Translations under genes and position numbers: made by a program
In this document: in pieces, positions 53,458-63,838 of the stretch
Layout: each line of letters opens with the position of its first letter
Numbering within the stretch: the first letter of the stretch is position 1
Origin: Sphingomonas sp. CCH21-G11
Lineage (GTDB): Bacteria > Pseudomonadota > Alphaproteobacteria > Sphingomonadales > Sphingomonadaceae
Direction of reading: 5' to 3'
DNA length: 64,000 nt
Assembly (NCBI RefSeq): GCF_001555965.1
Contig: NZ_LSHX01000031.1
Location: 58,286-122,285 of the forward strand
Notes under the pieces: generated by a model
What the model was told of the DNA's origin: nothing
The model's input: the letters and a program-made list of their open reading frames with translations, nothing else
The model's database searches: none

Positions 53458-54459
53458 TCAATCGGCGATGCGGATCGCCACCTTGCCGCGATGGCTGCCG
53501 CTGCGCAGCCGATCGAACGCAGCTTCTGCGTGGTCAAAGGCGAACACCTCGTCGATGACCGGGCGGACGCCGGATGCAAGCGCGGTCGACAAGTCGGCGA
53601 CGGACCCGACATAGACGCCGCGCAGGTTGATCGCGTTCATCAGGATCGCGCCGGTGTTCACCTCACCGGCAAAGCCGGTCAGCACGCCGACCAATGCGAC
53701 TTCGCCGCCCGGCCGCACCGCCGCCAGCGCCTGGTTGAGCGTGCCCGGCCCGCCGACCTCGACGACATGGTCGACGCCCGCACCGCCCGCGATCCGCGCC
53801 GCCACCGCGCCCCAATCCGGTGTTTCGCGATAGTTGATCGTCGCGTCCGCACCCAGCGCGCGGGCATGGCCGAGCTTGTCGTCGCTGCTGGAGGTCACGA
53901 TCACCCGCGCGCCTGCCCGCTTGGCGAATTGCAGCGCGAAGGTAGAGACGCCGCCCGTCCCCTCAACCAGCACCCAGTCGCTCGGCCGGATGCCGCCGCC
54001 GCCGAACAGGCAGGCCCAGGCGGTAACGCCCGCGCAAGGGTAAGCCGCCCCTTCGACGAACGACCAGTCGTCAGGCAGGACCGCGACGGCGCTTGCCGGC
54101 ACGACGATCCGTTCGGCGAGCACGCCATCGACAAAGCCGCCGCCCAGCGCGCTGGCCTGCTTGGCGGCGCTGAACGGCCCTTCCGTCCAGTGCGGCATGA
54201 AGCCGATCGCGACGCGTTGGCCGATCCGGTCCGCGGCCACGCGATCGCCCACTGCGGCGATGACACCCGCGCCGTCGGACAAGGGAATCAGGTCGGCGCG
54301 TTGATCGCCGCCATAGCGCCCGTCGCGGACGATCAGGTCGCGATAGTTGAGCGTCGCCGCTTTCAGGTCGATCAGGACTTCGCCGGCCCCCGGTACCGGA
54401 TCGGCCTCATCGCTCAGCTTGATGGCCCCGCCGGCTGGGTCAAGTCGATATGCACGCAT
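53458..54459 (-). CDS. Zinc-free alcohol dehydrogenase / quinone oxidoreductase (MDR family)
   Basis: 333 aa from ATG 54459, with AAGGAG 7 nt upstream. Medium-chain reductase signatures are 'LKAATLNYRDLIVRDG', 'LSDGAGVIAAVGDRV', 'VLVEGTGGVSTFALQFAKRA' (NADPH site) and 'HVVEVGGPGTLNQALAAV'. The zinc ligands of alcohol dehydrogenases are absent, which points to NADPH-dependent reduction of quinones or enones. It is divergent from a Cys-containing HxlR regulator, with 85 bp between start codons, a known layout for quinone-responsive qor genes. Confidence 0.92.
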   Translation of the reverse strand: MRAYRLDPAGGAIKLSDEADPVPGAGEVLIDLKAATLNYRDLIVRDGRYGGDQRADLIPLSDGAGVIAAVGDRVAADRIGQRVAIGFMPHWTEGPFSAAKQASALGGGFVDGVLAERIVVPASAVAVLPDDWSFVEGAAYPCAGVTAWACLFGGGGIRPSDWVLVEGTGGVSTFALQFAKRAGARVIVTSSSDDKLGHARALGADATINYRETPDWGAVAARIAGGAGVDHVVEVGGPGTLNQALAAVRPGGEVALVGVLTGFAGEVNTGAILMNAINLRGVYVGSVADLSTALASGVRPVIDEVFAFDHAEAAFDRLRSGSHRGKVAIRIAD

Positions 54460-54517
54460 GGTCAAGCTCCTTTTGTGGTGGAGCACGCCAACTAATCGCT
54501 CGTCGCGCTTGATTGCA

Positions 54518-54547
54518 GTACGTACAAAAACAACATGTACGTACATG
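54518..54547. promoter_or_regulatory. Two GTACGTAC palindromes, candidate HxlR operator
   Basis: GTACGTAC occurs at 54518-54525 and again at 54537-54544; centre spacing is 19 bp, close to two helical turns. The second is the core of a perfect 14-bp palindrome CATGTACGTACATG (54534-54547) that includes the regulator's own ATG. The pair lies between the divergent oxidoreductase and HxlR genes, so one dimer pair could repress both. No other site of this form was noticed nearby. Confidence 0.6.
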
Positions 54548-54922
54548 GATGATAGTATCAGGGGTCCGCGACGGCGCGCGACCAAGACCGGCTGCGCGGT
54601 CGAAGCGACGATGAGCGTGATGGGCGGGGTGTGGAAGCCGGTACTGGTGTTCCACCTGCTGTCGGGCCGCTTGCGCTTCAACGCGCTGTGCCGGCTGACC
54701 CCCAATGCGACGCCGCGGATGATCACGCTCCAGCTGCGCGAGCTGGAAGCCGACGGCATCATTCGCCGGATCGTCTATCCCGAAGTGCCGCCGCGCGTCG
54801 AATATGAGCTGACCGATTTCGGCCGCACGCTCGAACCCGTGCTGGTCAGCCTGCGCGACTGGGGCGAAGCGTTCCAAAGACAGGGTCACCGAGCAGGAGC
54901 GGATGACGCGCACGATCGTTGA
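54545..54922 (+). CDS. HxlR-family (DUF24) transcriptional regulator, likely redox-sensing
   Basis: 125 aa winged-helix protein. 'TGCAVEATMSVMGGVWKPVL' starts the domain, with the conserved Cys at residue 17; 'HLLSGRLRFNALCRLTPNAT' and 'LQLRELEADGIIRRIVYPEV' are the recognition-helix and wing regions. Regulators of this type (for example QorR and YodB) sense quinones or electrophiles through this Cys and repress a neighbouring oxidoreductase. The ATG lies inside a perfect palindrome and has no upstream ribosome site, so the message may be leaderless. Confidence 0.9.
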   Translation: MDDSIRGPRRRATKTGCAVEATMSVMGGVWKPVLVFHLLSGRLRFNALCRLTPNATPRMITLQLRELEADGIIRRIVYPEVPPRVEYELTDFGRTLEPVLVSLRDWGEAFQRQGHRAGADDAHDR

Positions 54923-55066
54923 GCTGATAGGTCGATGCGATCACGCCGCAGCAATATGGCCCTTGTTCCGTTTGCGGGCCGCGCGCGACTGCGATATCCG
55001 CCGTTCCGAACTTGATCGCAGCGCACAAAAGCGCCACATCGCGAGGCGAAGGAGTAGTGCATCGCC

Positions 55067-55852
55067 ATGGCCGAATTCACCCTGCCCAAGAACAGCAAGA
55101 TCCGGAACAACGGCAAGGTTCACAAGGCGCCCGCCGGTGCCAAGCGGGTGAAGCGCTTCAAGGTCTATCGCTATGATCCCGATGCCGGCGAGAATCCGCG
55201 CTACGACACGTTCGAGCTCGACCTGGACGATACCGGCCCGATGGTCCTGGATGCGATCATCAAGATCAAGGCGGAGCAGGACCCCTCGCTCACCTTCCGC
55301 CGCTCGTGCCGGGAGGGGATTTGCGGCTCGTGTTCGATGAACATCGACGGCAAGAACGGCCTCGCCTGCACGACCGCGATCGAGGACATCAAGGGCGACA
55401 TCCGGATCACGCCGCTGCCTCACATGGACGTGATCAAGGATCTCGTCCCTGACTTCACCCATTTCTACGCGCAATATGCGTCGATCAAGCCGTGGCTGGA
55501 AACGGTGACGCCGCCGCCCTCGGGCAAGGAGCGCTTCCAGTCGCCCGAGGACCGCGCCAAGCTCGACGGCCTCTACGAGTGCATCCTGTGCGCCTGCTGC
55601 TCGACCAGCTGCCCCAGCTATTGGTGGAACAGCGACAAGTTCCTCGGCCCCGCGATCCTGCTCCAGGCCTATCGCTGGCTGGCCGACAGCCGCGACGAGA
55701 CGACGGGCGAGCGGCTCGACCAGCTCGAGGATCCGTTCCGGCTCTATCGCTGCCACACGATCATGAACTGCGCCAATGTCTGCCCCAAGGGGCTGAACCC
55801 GGCCAAGGCGATCGCCGAGATCAAGAAGCTGGAAATGGACCGCGTGCTCTGA
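55067..55852 (+). CDS. sdhB: Succinate dehydrogenase iron-sulfur subunit (SdhB)
   Basis: 261 aa. The [2Fe-2S] cysteines are in '[18 protein letters not shown]', and the [4Fe-4S]/[3Fe-4S] ligands in '[18 protein letters not shown]' and '[17 protein letters not shown]'. It passes electrons from SdhA to the membrane subunits. It is 5.9 kb from sdhA, separated by accessory genes, so it must have its own promoter in the 144-bp gap upstream. GGAG lies 12 nt before the ATG, a long spacing. A thioesterase gene follows after 10 bp. Confidence 0.98.
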   Translation: MAEFTLPKNSKIRNNGKVHKAPAGAKRVKRFKVYRYDPDAGENPRYDTFELDLDDTGPMVLDAIIKIKAEQDPSLTFRRSCREGICGSCSMNIDGKNGLACTTAIEDIKGDIRITPLPHMDVIKDLVPDFTHFYAQYASIKPWLETVTPPPSGKERFQSPEDRAKLDGLYECILCACCSTSCPSYWWNSDKFLGPAILLQAYRWLADSRDETTGERLDQLEDPFRLYRCHTIMNCANVCPKGLNPAKAIAEIKKLEMDRVL

Positions 55853-55862
55853 TCGCGTGACG

Positions 55863-56321
55863 ATGCGCCCCGACGCGGACGGCCCCGCGTTCCACTATCA
55901 CGACGATCCCGACTGGCCGGGCTGGAAACGCTGGACGCTTAGCGACACGACGCGCTTCAACGCGACGCTGGGGCCGTTGCGTGTCAGGGTGGAGGACGGC
56001 ATCGCGCGGGTCGCGATGGTGCCGGCGCACCAGCATTCCAACCTGTCGAACCATCTCCACGGCGGCGCGCTGCTCGGCTTCATCGACTGCGCGCTGTTCG
56101 GGGCGGGGCGCGCGCTGGGCGTACTGACCGCGGGCACGGCGGTCACGCTCGACCTGTCGACCCAGTTCATCGCGGCAGGACGCATGGATGTGCCCGTCGA
56201 GGCGCAGGTCGAGCTGCTTCGCGAGACCGGGCGGCTGCTGTTCATGCGCGGCTTGGTCGTCCAGGCGGCGCAGACGATCGCAAGCTTCACCGCCACGATC
56301 CGCAAGCCGAGTGCGCGATGA
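55863..56321 (+). CDS. PaaI-type hot-dog thioesterase
   Basis: 152 aa from ATG 55863; a GTG at 55857 in frame is equally unsupported by ribosome sites. The hot-dog signature is 'HSNLSNHLHGGALLGFIDCA', with His/Gly of the PaaI active site, then 'AVTLDLSTQFIAAGRMDV'. It hydrolyses acyl-CoA thioesters of unknown chain. It lies between sdhB and zapE, with its stop overlapping the zapE start (ATGA). Confidence 0.9.
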   Translation: MRPDADGPAFHYHDDPDWPGWKRWTLSDTTRFNATLGPLRVRVEDGIARVAMVPAHQHSNLSNHLHGGALLGFIDCALFGAGRALGVLTAGTAVTLDLSTQFIAAGRMDVPVEAQVELLRETGRLLFMRGLVVQAAQTIASFTATIRKPSAR

Positions 56322-57424
56322 GCCGGGTGATCGCCGAATATCGCAGGCTGGTCGCTGCCGGGGAGCTGCGCACCGATGCGACCCAGGCAGCGGCCGCCGA
56401 ACGGCTCGACGCGCTTGCCGACGCGCTGGAAGCGGTGCCGAAACGTGGCAGCATCCTGTGGCGCGCGCTGGGACGCCTGCCCGAACCGCCGCGCGGCGTC
56501 TATCTGTGGGGCGGGGTCGGACGCGGCAAGTCGATGCTGATGGACCTGTTCTTCAATCAGCTCGCGATCCGTCGGAAGCGCCGTGCGCATTTCCACGACT
56601 TCATGATCGACGTGCACGAGCGGCTGAACGATGCGCGCAAGCAGGAGGTTGACGATCCGATCCTGCCGGTTGCCGCCGCCATGAGCGAGGATGTCCGCCT
56701 GCTCGCCTTTGACGAGCTGATCGTCAACAATCCCGCGGACGCCGCGATCCTGTCGCGGCTGTTCACCGAGATGTTCCGGCGCGGGGTGACGGTCGTCGCA
56801 ACCTCCAACCGCGCGCCGGACGAGCTTTACAAGGACGGGATCAATCGCCCCCTGTTCCTGCCCTTCATCGACCTGATCCGCGAACGCTGCGACGTCGTCG
56901 CGCTCAACGGCCCGGTCGATTACCGCCGCGACCGGCTGGGGCGGATCGACACCTGGCTGGTGCCCAACGGGCCGGAAGCGACGGCGGAGATGTCGGCCGC
57001 CTTCTTCCGGCTGACCGACTATCCGGTCGAGGATCGCGCGATGGTGCCGACCGAGGAATTGGCGGTGCGCGGCGGGCGGACTTTGCACGTGCCCAAGTCG
57101 CTGAAGGGTGTTGCGGTATTCAGCTTCAAGCGACTGTGCGGCGAGGCGCGCGGCGCGGCCGACTATCTGGCGATCGCGCGGCGTTTCCACACGGTGTTCC
57201 TCGTCGGCATCCCCAGGCTAGGGCCGGAGAACCGCAACGAAGCCGCGCGCTTCGTGACGCTCATCGACGCCCTGTACGAACACAAGGTCAAGCTGATCGC
57301 CGCCGCCGATGCGGTGCCGGAGGCGCTGTATGAGACAGGCGACGGCCGTTTCGAGTTCGAACGCACCGTCAGCCGGTTGAACGAGATGCGTTCGGAAGCG
57401 TATCTGGCGCTGGGGCATCATTAG
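56318..57424 (+). CDS. zapE: Cell division protein ZapE (AFG1-like ATPase)
   Basis: 368 aa, the usual length. Walker A 'YLWGGVGRGKSMLMDLFF', 'RAHFHDFMIDVHERL', Walker B 'LLAFDELIVNNPADAAILSR' and 'VVATSNRAPDELYKDGINR' are the AFG1/ZapE blocks. It is a cytoplasmic ATPase linked to the Z-ring and to membrane-protein turnover. Coupled (ATGA) to the thioesterase, and so probably transcribed with sdhB. Confidence 0.95.
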   Translation: MSRVIAEYRRLVAAGELRTDATQAAAAERLDALADALEAVPKRGSILWRALGRLPEPPRGVYLWGGVGRGKSMLMDLFFNQLAIRRKRRAHFHDFMIDVHERLNDARKQEVDDPILPVAAAMSEDVRLLAFDELIVNNPADAAILSRLFTEMFRRGVTVVATSNRAPDELYKDGINRPLFLPFIDLIRERCDVVALNGPVDYRRDRLGRIDTWLVPNGPEATAEMSAAFFRLTDYPVEDRAMVPTEELAVRGGRTLHVPKSLKGVAVFSFKRLCGEARGAADYLAIARRFHTVFLVGIPRLGPENRNEAARFVTLIDALYEHKVKLIAAADAVPEALYETGDGRFEFERTVSRLNEMRSEAYLALGHH

Positions 57425-57508
57425 CCGCAATGCCGCCTTGGTCGTCCTTCCCGCTTGTCCTGAAGGGCTGACCGGAGATCCTTAACCGAGGCGCAACCCA
57501 CTGCCCCC

Positions 57509-57589
57509 GTCACCCCGGGCTTGACCCCGGGTCCCGCTTTTTCTCGCGCGGGATAAGGCAGCGGGACCCTGGCTCAAGGCCGGGGTGAC
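57509..57589. repeat. REP-like palindromic repeat, copy 2
   Basis: 81 bp between zapE and the shikimate dehydrogenase-like gene. Its ends GTCACCCCGGGCTTGACCCC and GGCCGGGGTGAC pair, and inner arms GGTCCCGCT / AGCGGGACC pair around an A/T-containing loop. It closely matches copy 1 in reverse orientation, including the CAAGCCCGGGGTGAC-type end. Confidence 0.8.
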
Positions 57590-57649
57590 GGAAGGAGCAG
57601 GTTGGAGAGGCACCTAACCTTGATTAGCGCAGGCCGGAGTCCACCCCCC

Positions 57650-58468
57650 ATGTCCAAGCTCAGCATCAACCGCGACACCCAATTGTGCATGTCGCTGTCC
57701 GCGCGGCCCGGCAATTTCGGGACGCGGTTCCAGAACCATCTCTACGACGCACTGGGCCTCGACTTCGTCTATAAGTCCTTCACCACCGCGGACATCGCGG
57801 CCGCGATCGGCGGCATCCGCGCGCTGGGCGTGCGGGGCTGCGCGATCTCGATGCCGTTCAAGGAGGCGGTGATCCCGCTGATCGACGCGCTCGACCCGTC
57901 GGCGGCGGCGATCGGCGCGGTCAACACCATCGTCAATGAGGACGGAAAGCTGACCGGTTATAATACCGACTATACCGCGGTCGCGGCGTTGATGACCGAA
58001 CATCGCGTGCCGCAGGATATCGACTTCGTGCTGCGCGGGTCGGGCGGCATGGGCAAGGCGGTGGCGAGTGCGCTCGCCGATCATGGCTATGCCAACGGCA
58101 CGATCGTGACCCGTGACGAGGCGTCGGGCCGCGCGCTCGCCGACCGATTGGGGTATCGCTGGGCGCGCGCGGTGACGCCCGGACCCGGATTGCTGATCAA
58201 CGTGACGCCGATCGGGATGGCGGGCGGGCCGGAGGCCGACGCGCTTGCCTTCGACGAAGCGGCAGTACGTGCCGCGACGATGCTGTTCGACGTCGTCGCT
58301 ATTCCGGTAGAAACTCCGCTGGTGCGTCTGGCACGCCGCCTGGGCAAGCCGGTCATCACCGGCGATGAGGTGTTGGTGCGGCAGGGGCTTGAACAGTTCG
58401 TTCTCTATACCGGTTGCCGCCCGTCGGCGGATCACGCGGCACGCGCCGCGCGTTTCGCGCTGGGCTGA
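57650..58468 (+). CDS. Shikimate dehydrogenase family protein (AroE-like)
   Basis: 272 aa from ATG 57650 with GGAG 10 nt upstream. AroE catalytic residues are visible: Lys in 'CAISMPFKEAVIPLID' and Asp in 'LTGYNTDYTAVAALM'; the NADP-binding strand is 'DFVLRGSGGMGKAVASALA', and 'LLINVTPIGMAGGP' follows. The N-terminus ('RDTQLCMSLSARPGNFGTRF') departs from true AroE, where Ser-Leu-Ser binds shikimate. So it may act on quinate or another ligand. It stands alone between repeats and mdh. Confidence 0.88.
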   Translation: MSKLSINRDTQLCMSLSARPGNFGTRFQNHLYDALGLDFVYKSFTTADIAAAIGGIRALGVRGCAISMPFKEAVIPLIDALDPSAAAIGAVNTIVNEDGKLTGYNTDYTAVAALMTEHRVPQDIDFVLRGSGGMGKAVASALADHGYANGTIVTRDEASGRALADRLGYRWARAVTPGPGLLINVTPIGMAGGPEADALAFDEAAVRAATMLFDVVAIPVETPLVRLARRLGKPVITGDEVLVRQGLEQFVLYTGCRPSADHAARAARFALG

Positions 58469-58519
58469 CACGTTCTTGCACTTGCGAATGATGTGCAAAG
58501 AAACCCTTGTTTTGGCTAG

Positions 58520-59575
<1,056 letters not shown>

Positions 59576-59580
59576 AGCGC

Positions 59581-59660
59581 GTCGTCCCGGCGGAGGCCGG
59601 GACCGCTTGATGCCCTTGCGCCGCCAGATGGATAGCGGTCCCGGCCTTCGCCGGGACGAC
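59581..59660. repeat. REP-like palindromic repeat, copy 3 (GTCGTCCCGG form)
   Basis: 80 bp in the 99-bp mdh-sucD gap. Outer ends GTCGTCCCGGCGGAGGCCGG and CCGGCCTTCGCCGGGACGAC are near-perfect inverted repeats, with inner 'GACCGCT' / 'AGCGGTC'. It is a sequence variant of copies 1, 2 and 4 with the same plan. It could stabilise or attenuate the mdh-suc transcript. Confidence 0.8.
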
Positions 59661-59674
59661 GAAAGAGAGACCGA

Positions 59675-60565
<891 letters not shown>

Positions 60566-60611
60566 AGGACGAACCCTCTCTCCTCTGCGAGGGGCGAGGG
60601 CGAACGGGTTA

Positions 60612-60784
60612 CCTTCTCCCTTGAGGGGAGAAGGATACGCAGCCTTGGTGCCGCAAGGCACCTAGGCGGAGTTGGATGAGGGTGATTGGCCGGGCGCAGC
60701 GCCCGGTATCCGCCCCCTCACCCAGCTTCGACTAGGCAGCAAGCTGCCAAGTCTGCGCAACCCTCTCCCACAAGGGGAGAGGGG
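60612..60784. repeat. Large foldback (MITE-like) element between sucD and sucA
   Basis: The left arm (about 60612-60682) and right arm (about 60715-60784) are imperfect inverted repeats of about 70 bp. Matching blocks include GGATGAGGG / CCCTCACCC and ACGCAGCCTTGG / CAAGTCTGCGC. Each outer end carries a small hairpin, TTCTCCCTTGAGGGGAGAA on the left and CTCTCCCACAAGGGGAGAG on the right. At the centre is a perfect hairpin CCGGGCGC-A-GCGCCCGG (60690-60706). It ends 15 bp before the sucA start codon. No coding capacity is evident. Confidence 0.7.
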
Positions 60785-60799
60785 AGCGAGGATGGGACC

Positions 60800-63733
60800 A
60801 TGGGTTACGAAGGCCAGGATTTCGACGCGGCCGCCGGGGTGAGTCCGGCATTCATCGAATCGCTCTACGCGAAGTATCGCCAGGACCCGGGCTCGGTCGA
60901 ACCCGGCTGGCAGGCGTGGTTCGACGGGCTCGAAGGCGCGATGCAGGGCCCGAGCTGGCAGCGAAAGGGCTGGCCGCTCGCCGATACCGACGCGCTGACC
61001 GCAGCCCTCGACCCGACCCAGATGGAACCGGCGGCCAAGCCCGCCAAGGGCGGCGCCGCCCCCGCGCCCGCCGCCTCTGCCCCCAAGCCATCGGCGGACG
61101 AGGTCGCGCGCGCGGCCGGCGATTCGATCCGTGCGATGATGCTGATCCGCACCTATCGCGTGCGCGGGCACCTCGCCGCCAATCTCGATCCGCTCGGTCT
61201 CGCCAAGCACGAGATGCCCGAGGATCTGAAGACCGAATATCACGGCTTTCCCGACAGCGAGATCGATCGGCCGATCTATCTGGGCGGCGCGCTTGGCCTT
61301 GAGACCGCGACGGTGCGCGAACTGGTCGATGTGCTGCGCCGCAATTACTGCGGCAATGTCGGCCTGGAATATATGCACATCGCCGATGTCGAGGAGCGCC
61401 GCTTCCTCCAGGAGCGCATGGAGGGCAAGGACAAGGCGATCGAGTTCACGCCCGAGGGCAAGAAGGCGATCCTGTCCAAGGTGATCGAGGCCGAGCAGTG
61501 GGAGAAATTCCTCGGCAAGAAATATGTCGGCACCAAGCGCTTCGGCCTCGACGGCGGCGAAGCGATGATCCCGGCAATGGAATCGATCATCAAATATGGC
61601 GGCGCGATGGGCGTACGCGAGATCGTGTACGGCATGGCGCATCGCGGCCGGCTCAACATGCTCGCGAACGTGATGGCCAAGCCGTATCGCGTGATCTTCC
61701 ACGAATTTTCGGGCGGATCGGCCAATCCCGACGATGTGGGCGGGTCGGGCGACGTCAAATATCACCTCGGCACCTCCACCGACCGCGAGTTTGACGGGGT
61801 CAGCGTCCACATGTCGCTGGTCGCCAATCCCAGCCACCTCGAGGCCGTCGATCCCGTAGTACTCGGCAAGGTGCGCGCGCTCCAGACCTTCCGCGACGAC
61901 CTGGAGGAGCATGAGCAGGTGCTGCCGGTGCTGATCCATGGCGACGCGGCGTTCGCGGGCCAGGGGATCGTGTGGGAGTGCCTCGGTTTCTCGGGCATCC
62001 GCGGGTACAATACCGGCGGCTGCATCCATTTCGTCATCAACAACCAGATCGGCTTCACCACCAGCCCGCAATTCGCGCGCTCGTCGCCCTATCCGTCGGA
62101 CGTGGCGAAGGGGGTGCAGGCACCGATCTTCCACGTCAACGGCGATGACCCCGAAGCGGTCACCTTTGCCTGCAAGATGGCGATCGAGTTCCGCCAGCGG
62201 TTCAAGCGCGACATCGTCATCGACATGTGGTGCTACCGGCGCTTTGGCCATAACGAGGGCGACGAGCCGAGCTTTACCCAGCCGCTGATGTACGCCCGGA
62301 TCAAGCAGCATCCGCCGGTCAGCGAAGTCTATGGCAGGCGCCTGGTCGAACAGGGCGTGATCGCGGCCGATTTCGCCGCCGCCAAGGTCGACCAGTTCAC
62401 CGCGCTGCTCGAAGGCGAGTTCGAAAGCGCCAAGAGCTACAAGCCCAACAAGGTCGACTGGTTCGCCGGGCGCTGGTCGGGGTTGCACGTTCCCGCCGAC
62501 CCCGAAACCGCGCGGCGCAGCGTGCCGACGGGCATCGACCGCAAGTTGCTCGATTCGCTCGGCCGCACGCTCACGCAGGTGCCCGAGGGGTTGGCGATCC
62601 ACAAGACGCTGGGCCGCGTGCTGGATGCCAAGAAGGAGATGTTCGCCAGCGGCAGCGGCTTCGACTGGGCGACCGGCGAGGCGCTGGCGTTCGGGTCGCT
62701 GCTGTCGGAGGGCTATGGCGTCCGCCTATCGGGCCAGGATTCGGGGCGCGGCACCTTCAGCCACCGTCATGCCGTCTGGGTCGACCAGGGCGACGAGCAC
62801 AAGTTCGTGCCGCTCAACGAAATCCCGCATGGCCGGTTCGAGGTGCTCGACAGCCCCTTGAGCGAATATGGCGTGCTCGGCTTCGAATATGGCTATGCGC
62901 TGGCCGACCCCAAGACGCTGGTGCTCTGGGAAGCGCAGTTCGGCGATTTCGCCAATGGCGCGCAGATCATGATCGACCAGTTCATCGCGGCCGGCGAAGC
63001 CAAGTGGCTGCGCGCCAACGGCCTCGTGATGCTGCTGCCGCACGGCTATGAAGGCCAGGGGCCCGAACATTCTTCGGCACGGCCCGAACGCTTTCTGCAG
63101 CTGTGTGCGCAGGACAATATGCAGGTCGCGAACTGCACGACGCCGGCGAATTATTTCCACCTGCTGCGCCGCCAGATGCACCGCAACTTCCGCAAGCCTT
63201 TGGTGGTGATGACACCGAAATCGCTGCTGCGGCACAAGATGGCGGTGTCGCGGGTCGACGATTTCCTGGGCGAATCGCATTTCATGCGCATCCTGTCCGA
63301 TCCCACCCCGCCTGCGGACACCGACGTCAAGCGGCTGGTGCTGTGCAGCGGCAAGGTCGCCTATGACCTGATCGAGGCGCGCGATGCCGCGGGCGACAAG
63401 AACACGGCGATCGTGCGGATCGAACAGCTCTATCCCTTCCCCGGCGAGCCGCTGACCGTGCGGCTGAAGCGGATGACGGGGCTCGAGGAAGTCGTCTGGG
63501 CGCAGGAAGAGCCGAAGAACAACGGCTACTGGTTCTTCGTCGAGCCGTTCATCGAGCAGGCGCTGGCCGATGCGGGCAGGGCACCGATGCGCCCGCGCTA
63601 TGCCGGCCGGGGTCCCGCGGCGTCGCCCGCGACCGGGTTGATGAAGCGGCACACCGCTGAACAGGGCGCGCTGATCGCCGACGCGCTGGGACACAATGTG
63701 CGCGAGGAAATTCGCCGAACCCGCAAGGGATAA
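60800..63733 (+). CDS. sucA: 2-oxoglutarate dehydrogenase E1 component (SucA)
   Basis: 977 aa from ATG 60800, with GAGGA about 7 nt upstream; the frame extends upstream only through repeat DNA. The E1 opening 'SPAFIESLYAKYRQDPGSVE' binds the E2 core. Thiamine-diphosphate-site regions are 'EIVYGMAHRGRLNMLANVM', 'LGFSGIRGYNTGGCIHFVIN' and 'YRRFGHNEGDEPSFTQPLMY', and the pyrimidine-side motif is 'SGQDSGRGTFSHRHAVW'. It decarboxylates 2-oxoglutarate in the TCA cycle. A short Ala/Pro linker lies near residues 80-100. Confidence 0.97.
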   Translation: MGYEGQDFDAAAGVSPAFIESLYAKYRQDPGSVEPGWQAWFDGLEGAMQGPSWQRKGWPLADTDALTAALDPTQMEPAAKPAKGGAAPAPAASAPKPSADEVARAAGDSIRAMMLIRTYRVRGHLAANLDPLGLAKHEMPEDLKTEYHGFPDSEIDRPIYLGGALGLETATVRELVDVLRRNYCGNVGLEYMHIADVEERRFLQERMEGKDKAIEFTPEGKKAILSKVIEAEQWEKFLGKKYVGTKRFGLDGGEAMIPAMESIIKYGGAMGVREIVYGMAHRGRLNMLANVMAKPYRVIFHEFSGGSANPDDVGGSGDVKYHLGTSTDREFDGVSVHMSLVANPSHLEAVDPVVLGKVRALQTFRDDLEEHEQVLPVLIHGDAAFAGQGIVWECLGFSGIRGYNTGGCIHFVINNQIGFTTSPQFARSSPYPSDVAKGVQAPIFHVNGDDPEAVTFACKMAIEFRQRFKRDIVIDMWCYRRFGHNEGDEPSFTQPLMYARIKQHPPVSEVYGRRLVEQGVIAADFAAAKVDQFTALLEGEFESAKSYKPNKVDWFAGRWSGLHVPADPETARRSVPTGIDRKLLDSLGRTLTQVPEGLAIHKTLGRVLDAKKEMFASGSGFDWATGEALAFGSLLSEGYGVRLSGQDSGRGTFSHRHAVWVDQGDEHKFVPLNEIPHGRFEVLDSPLSEYGVLGFEYGYALADPKTLVLWEAQFGDFANGAQIMIDQFIAAGEAKWLRANGLVMLLPHGYEGQGPEHSSARPERFLQLCAQDNMQVANCTTPANYFHLLRRQMHRNFRKPLVVMTPKSLLRHKMAVSRVDDFLGESHFMRILSDPTPPADTDVKRLVLCSGKVAYDLIEARDAAGDKNTAIVRIEQLYPFPGEPLTVRLKRMTGLEEVVWAQEEPKNNGYWFFVEPFIEQALADAGRAPMRPRYAGRGPAASPATGLMKRHTAEQGALIADALGHNVREEIRRTRKG

Positions 63734-63740
63734 GTCCGAT

Positions 63741-63813
63741 GTCGTCGCGCAGGCCGGGGCCGCTGGCAGCGGTGCGCGAAATGGATAGCGGCCCCGGCCT
63801 GCGCCGGGGTGAC
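63741..63813. repeat. REP-like palindromic repeat, copy 4
   Basis: 73 bp in the 105-bp sucA-sucB gap. 'GCGCAGGCCGGGGCCGCT' pairs with 'AGCGGCCCCGGCCTGCGC', ending in CCGGGGTGAC like copies 1 and 2, while the 'AATGGATAGCGG' segment matches copy 3 ('GATGGATAGCGG'). It thus links the two variants into one family. Confidence 0.75.
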
Positions 63814-63838
63814 GAAATGAGAAGAAGGGCCTGAAGAG

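Noticed and set aside
54923-55066. Possible tRNA or small RNA gene in the gap before sdhB
   Set aside because: No cloverleaf arms or CCA-type end could be folded by eye; the gap most likely just holds the sdhB promoter.
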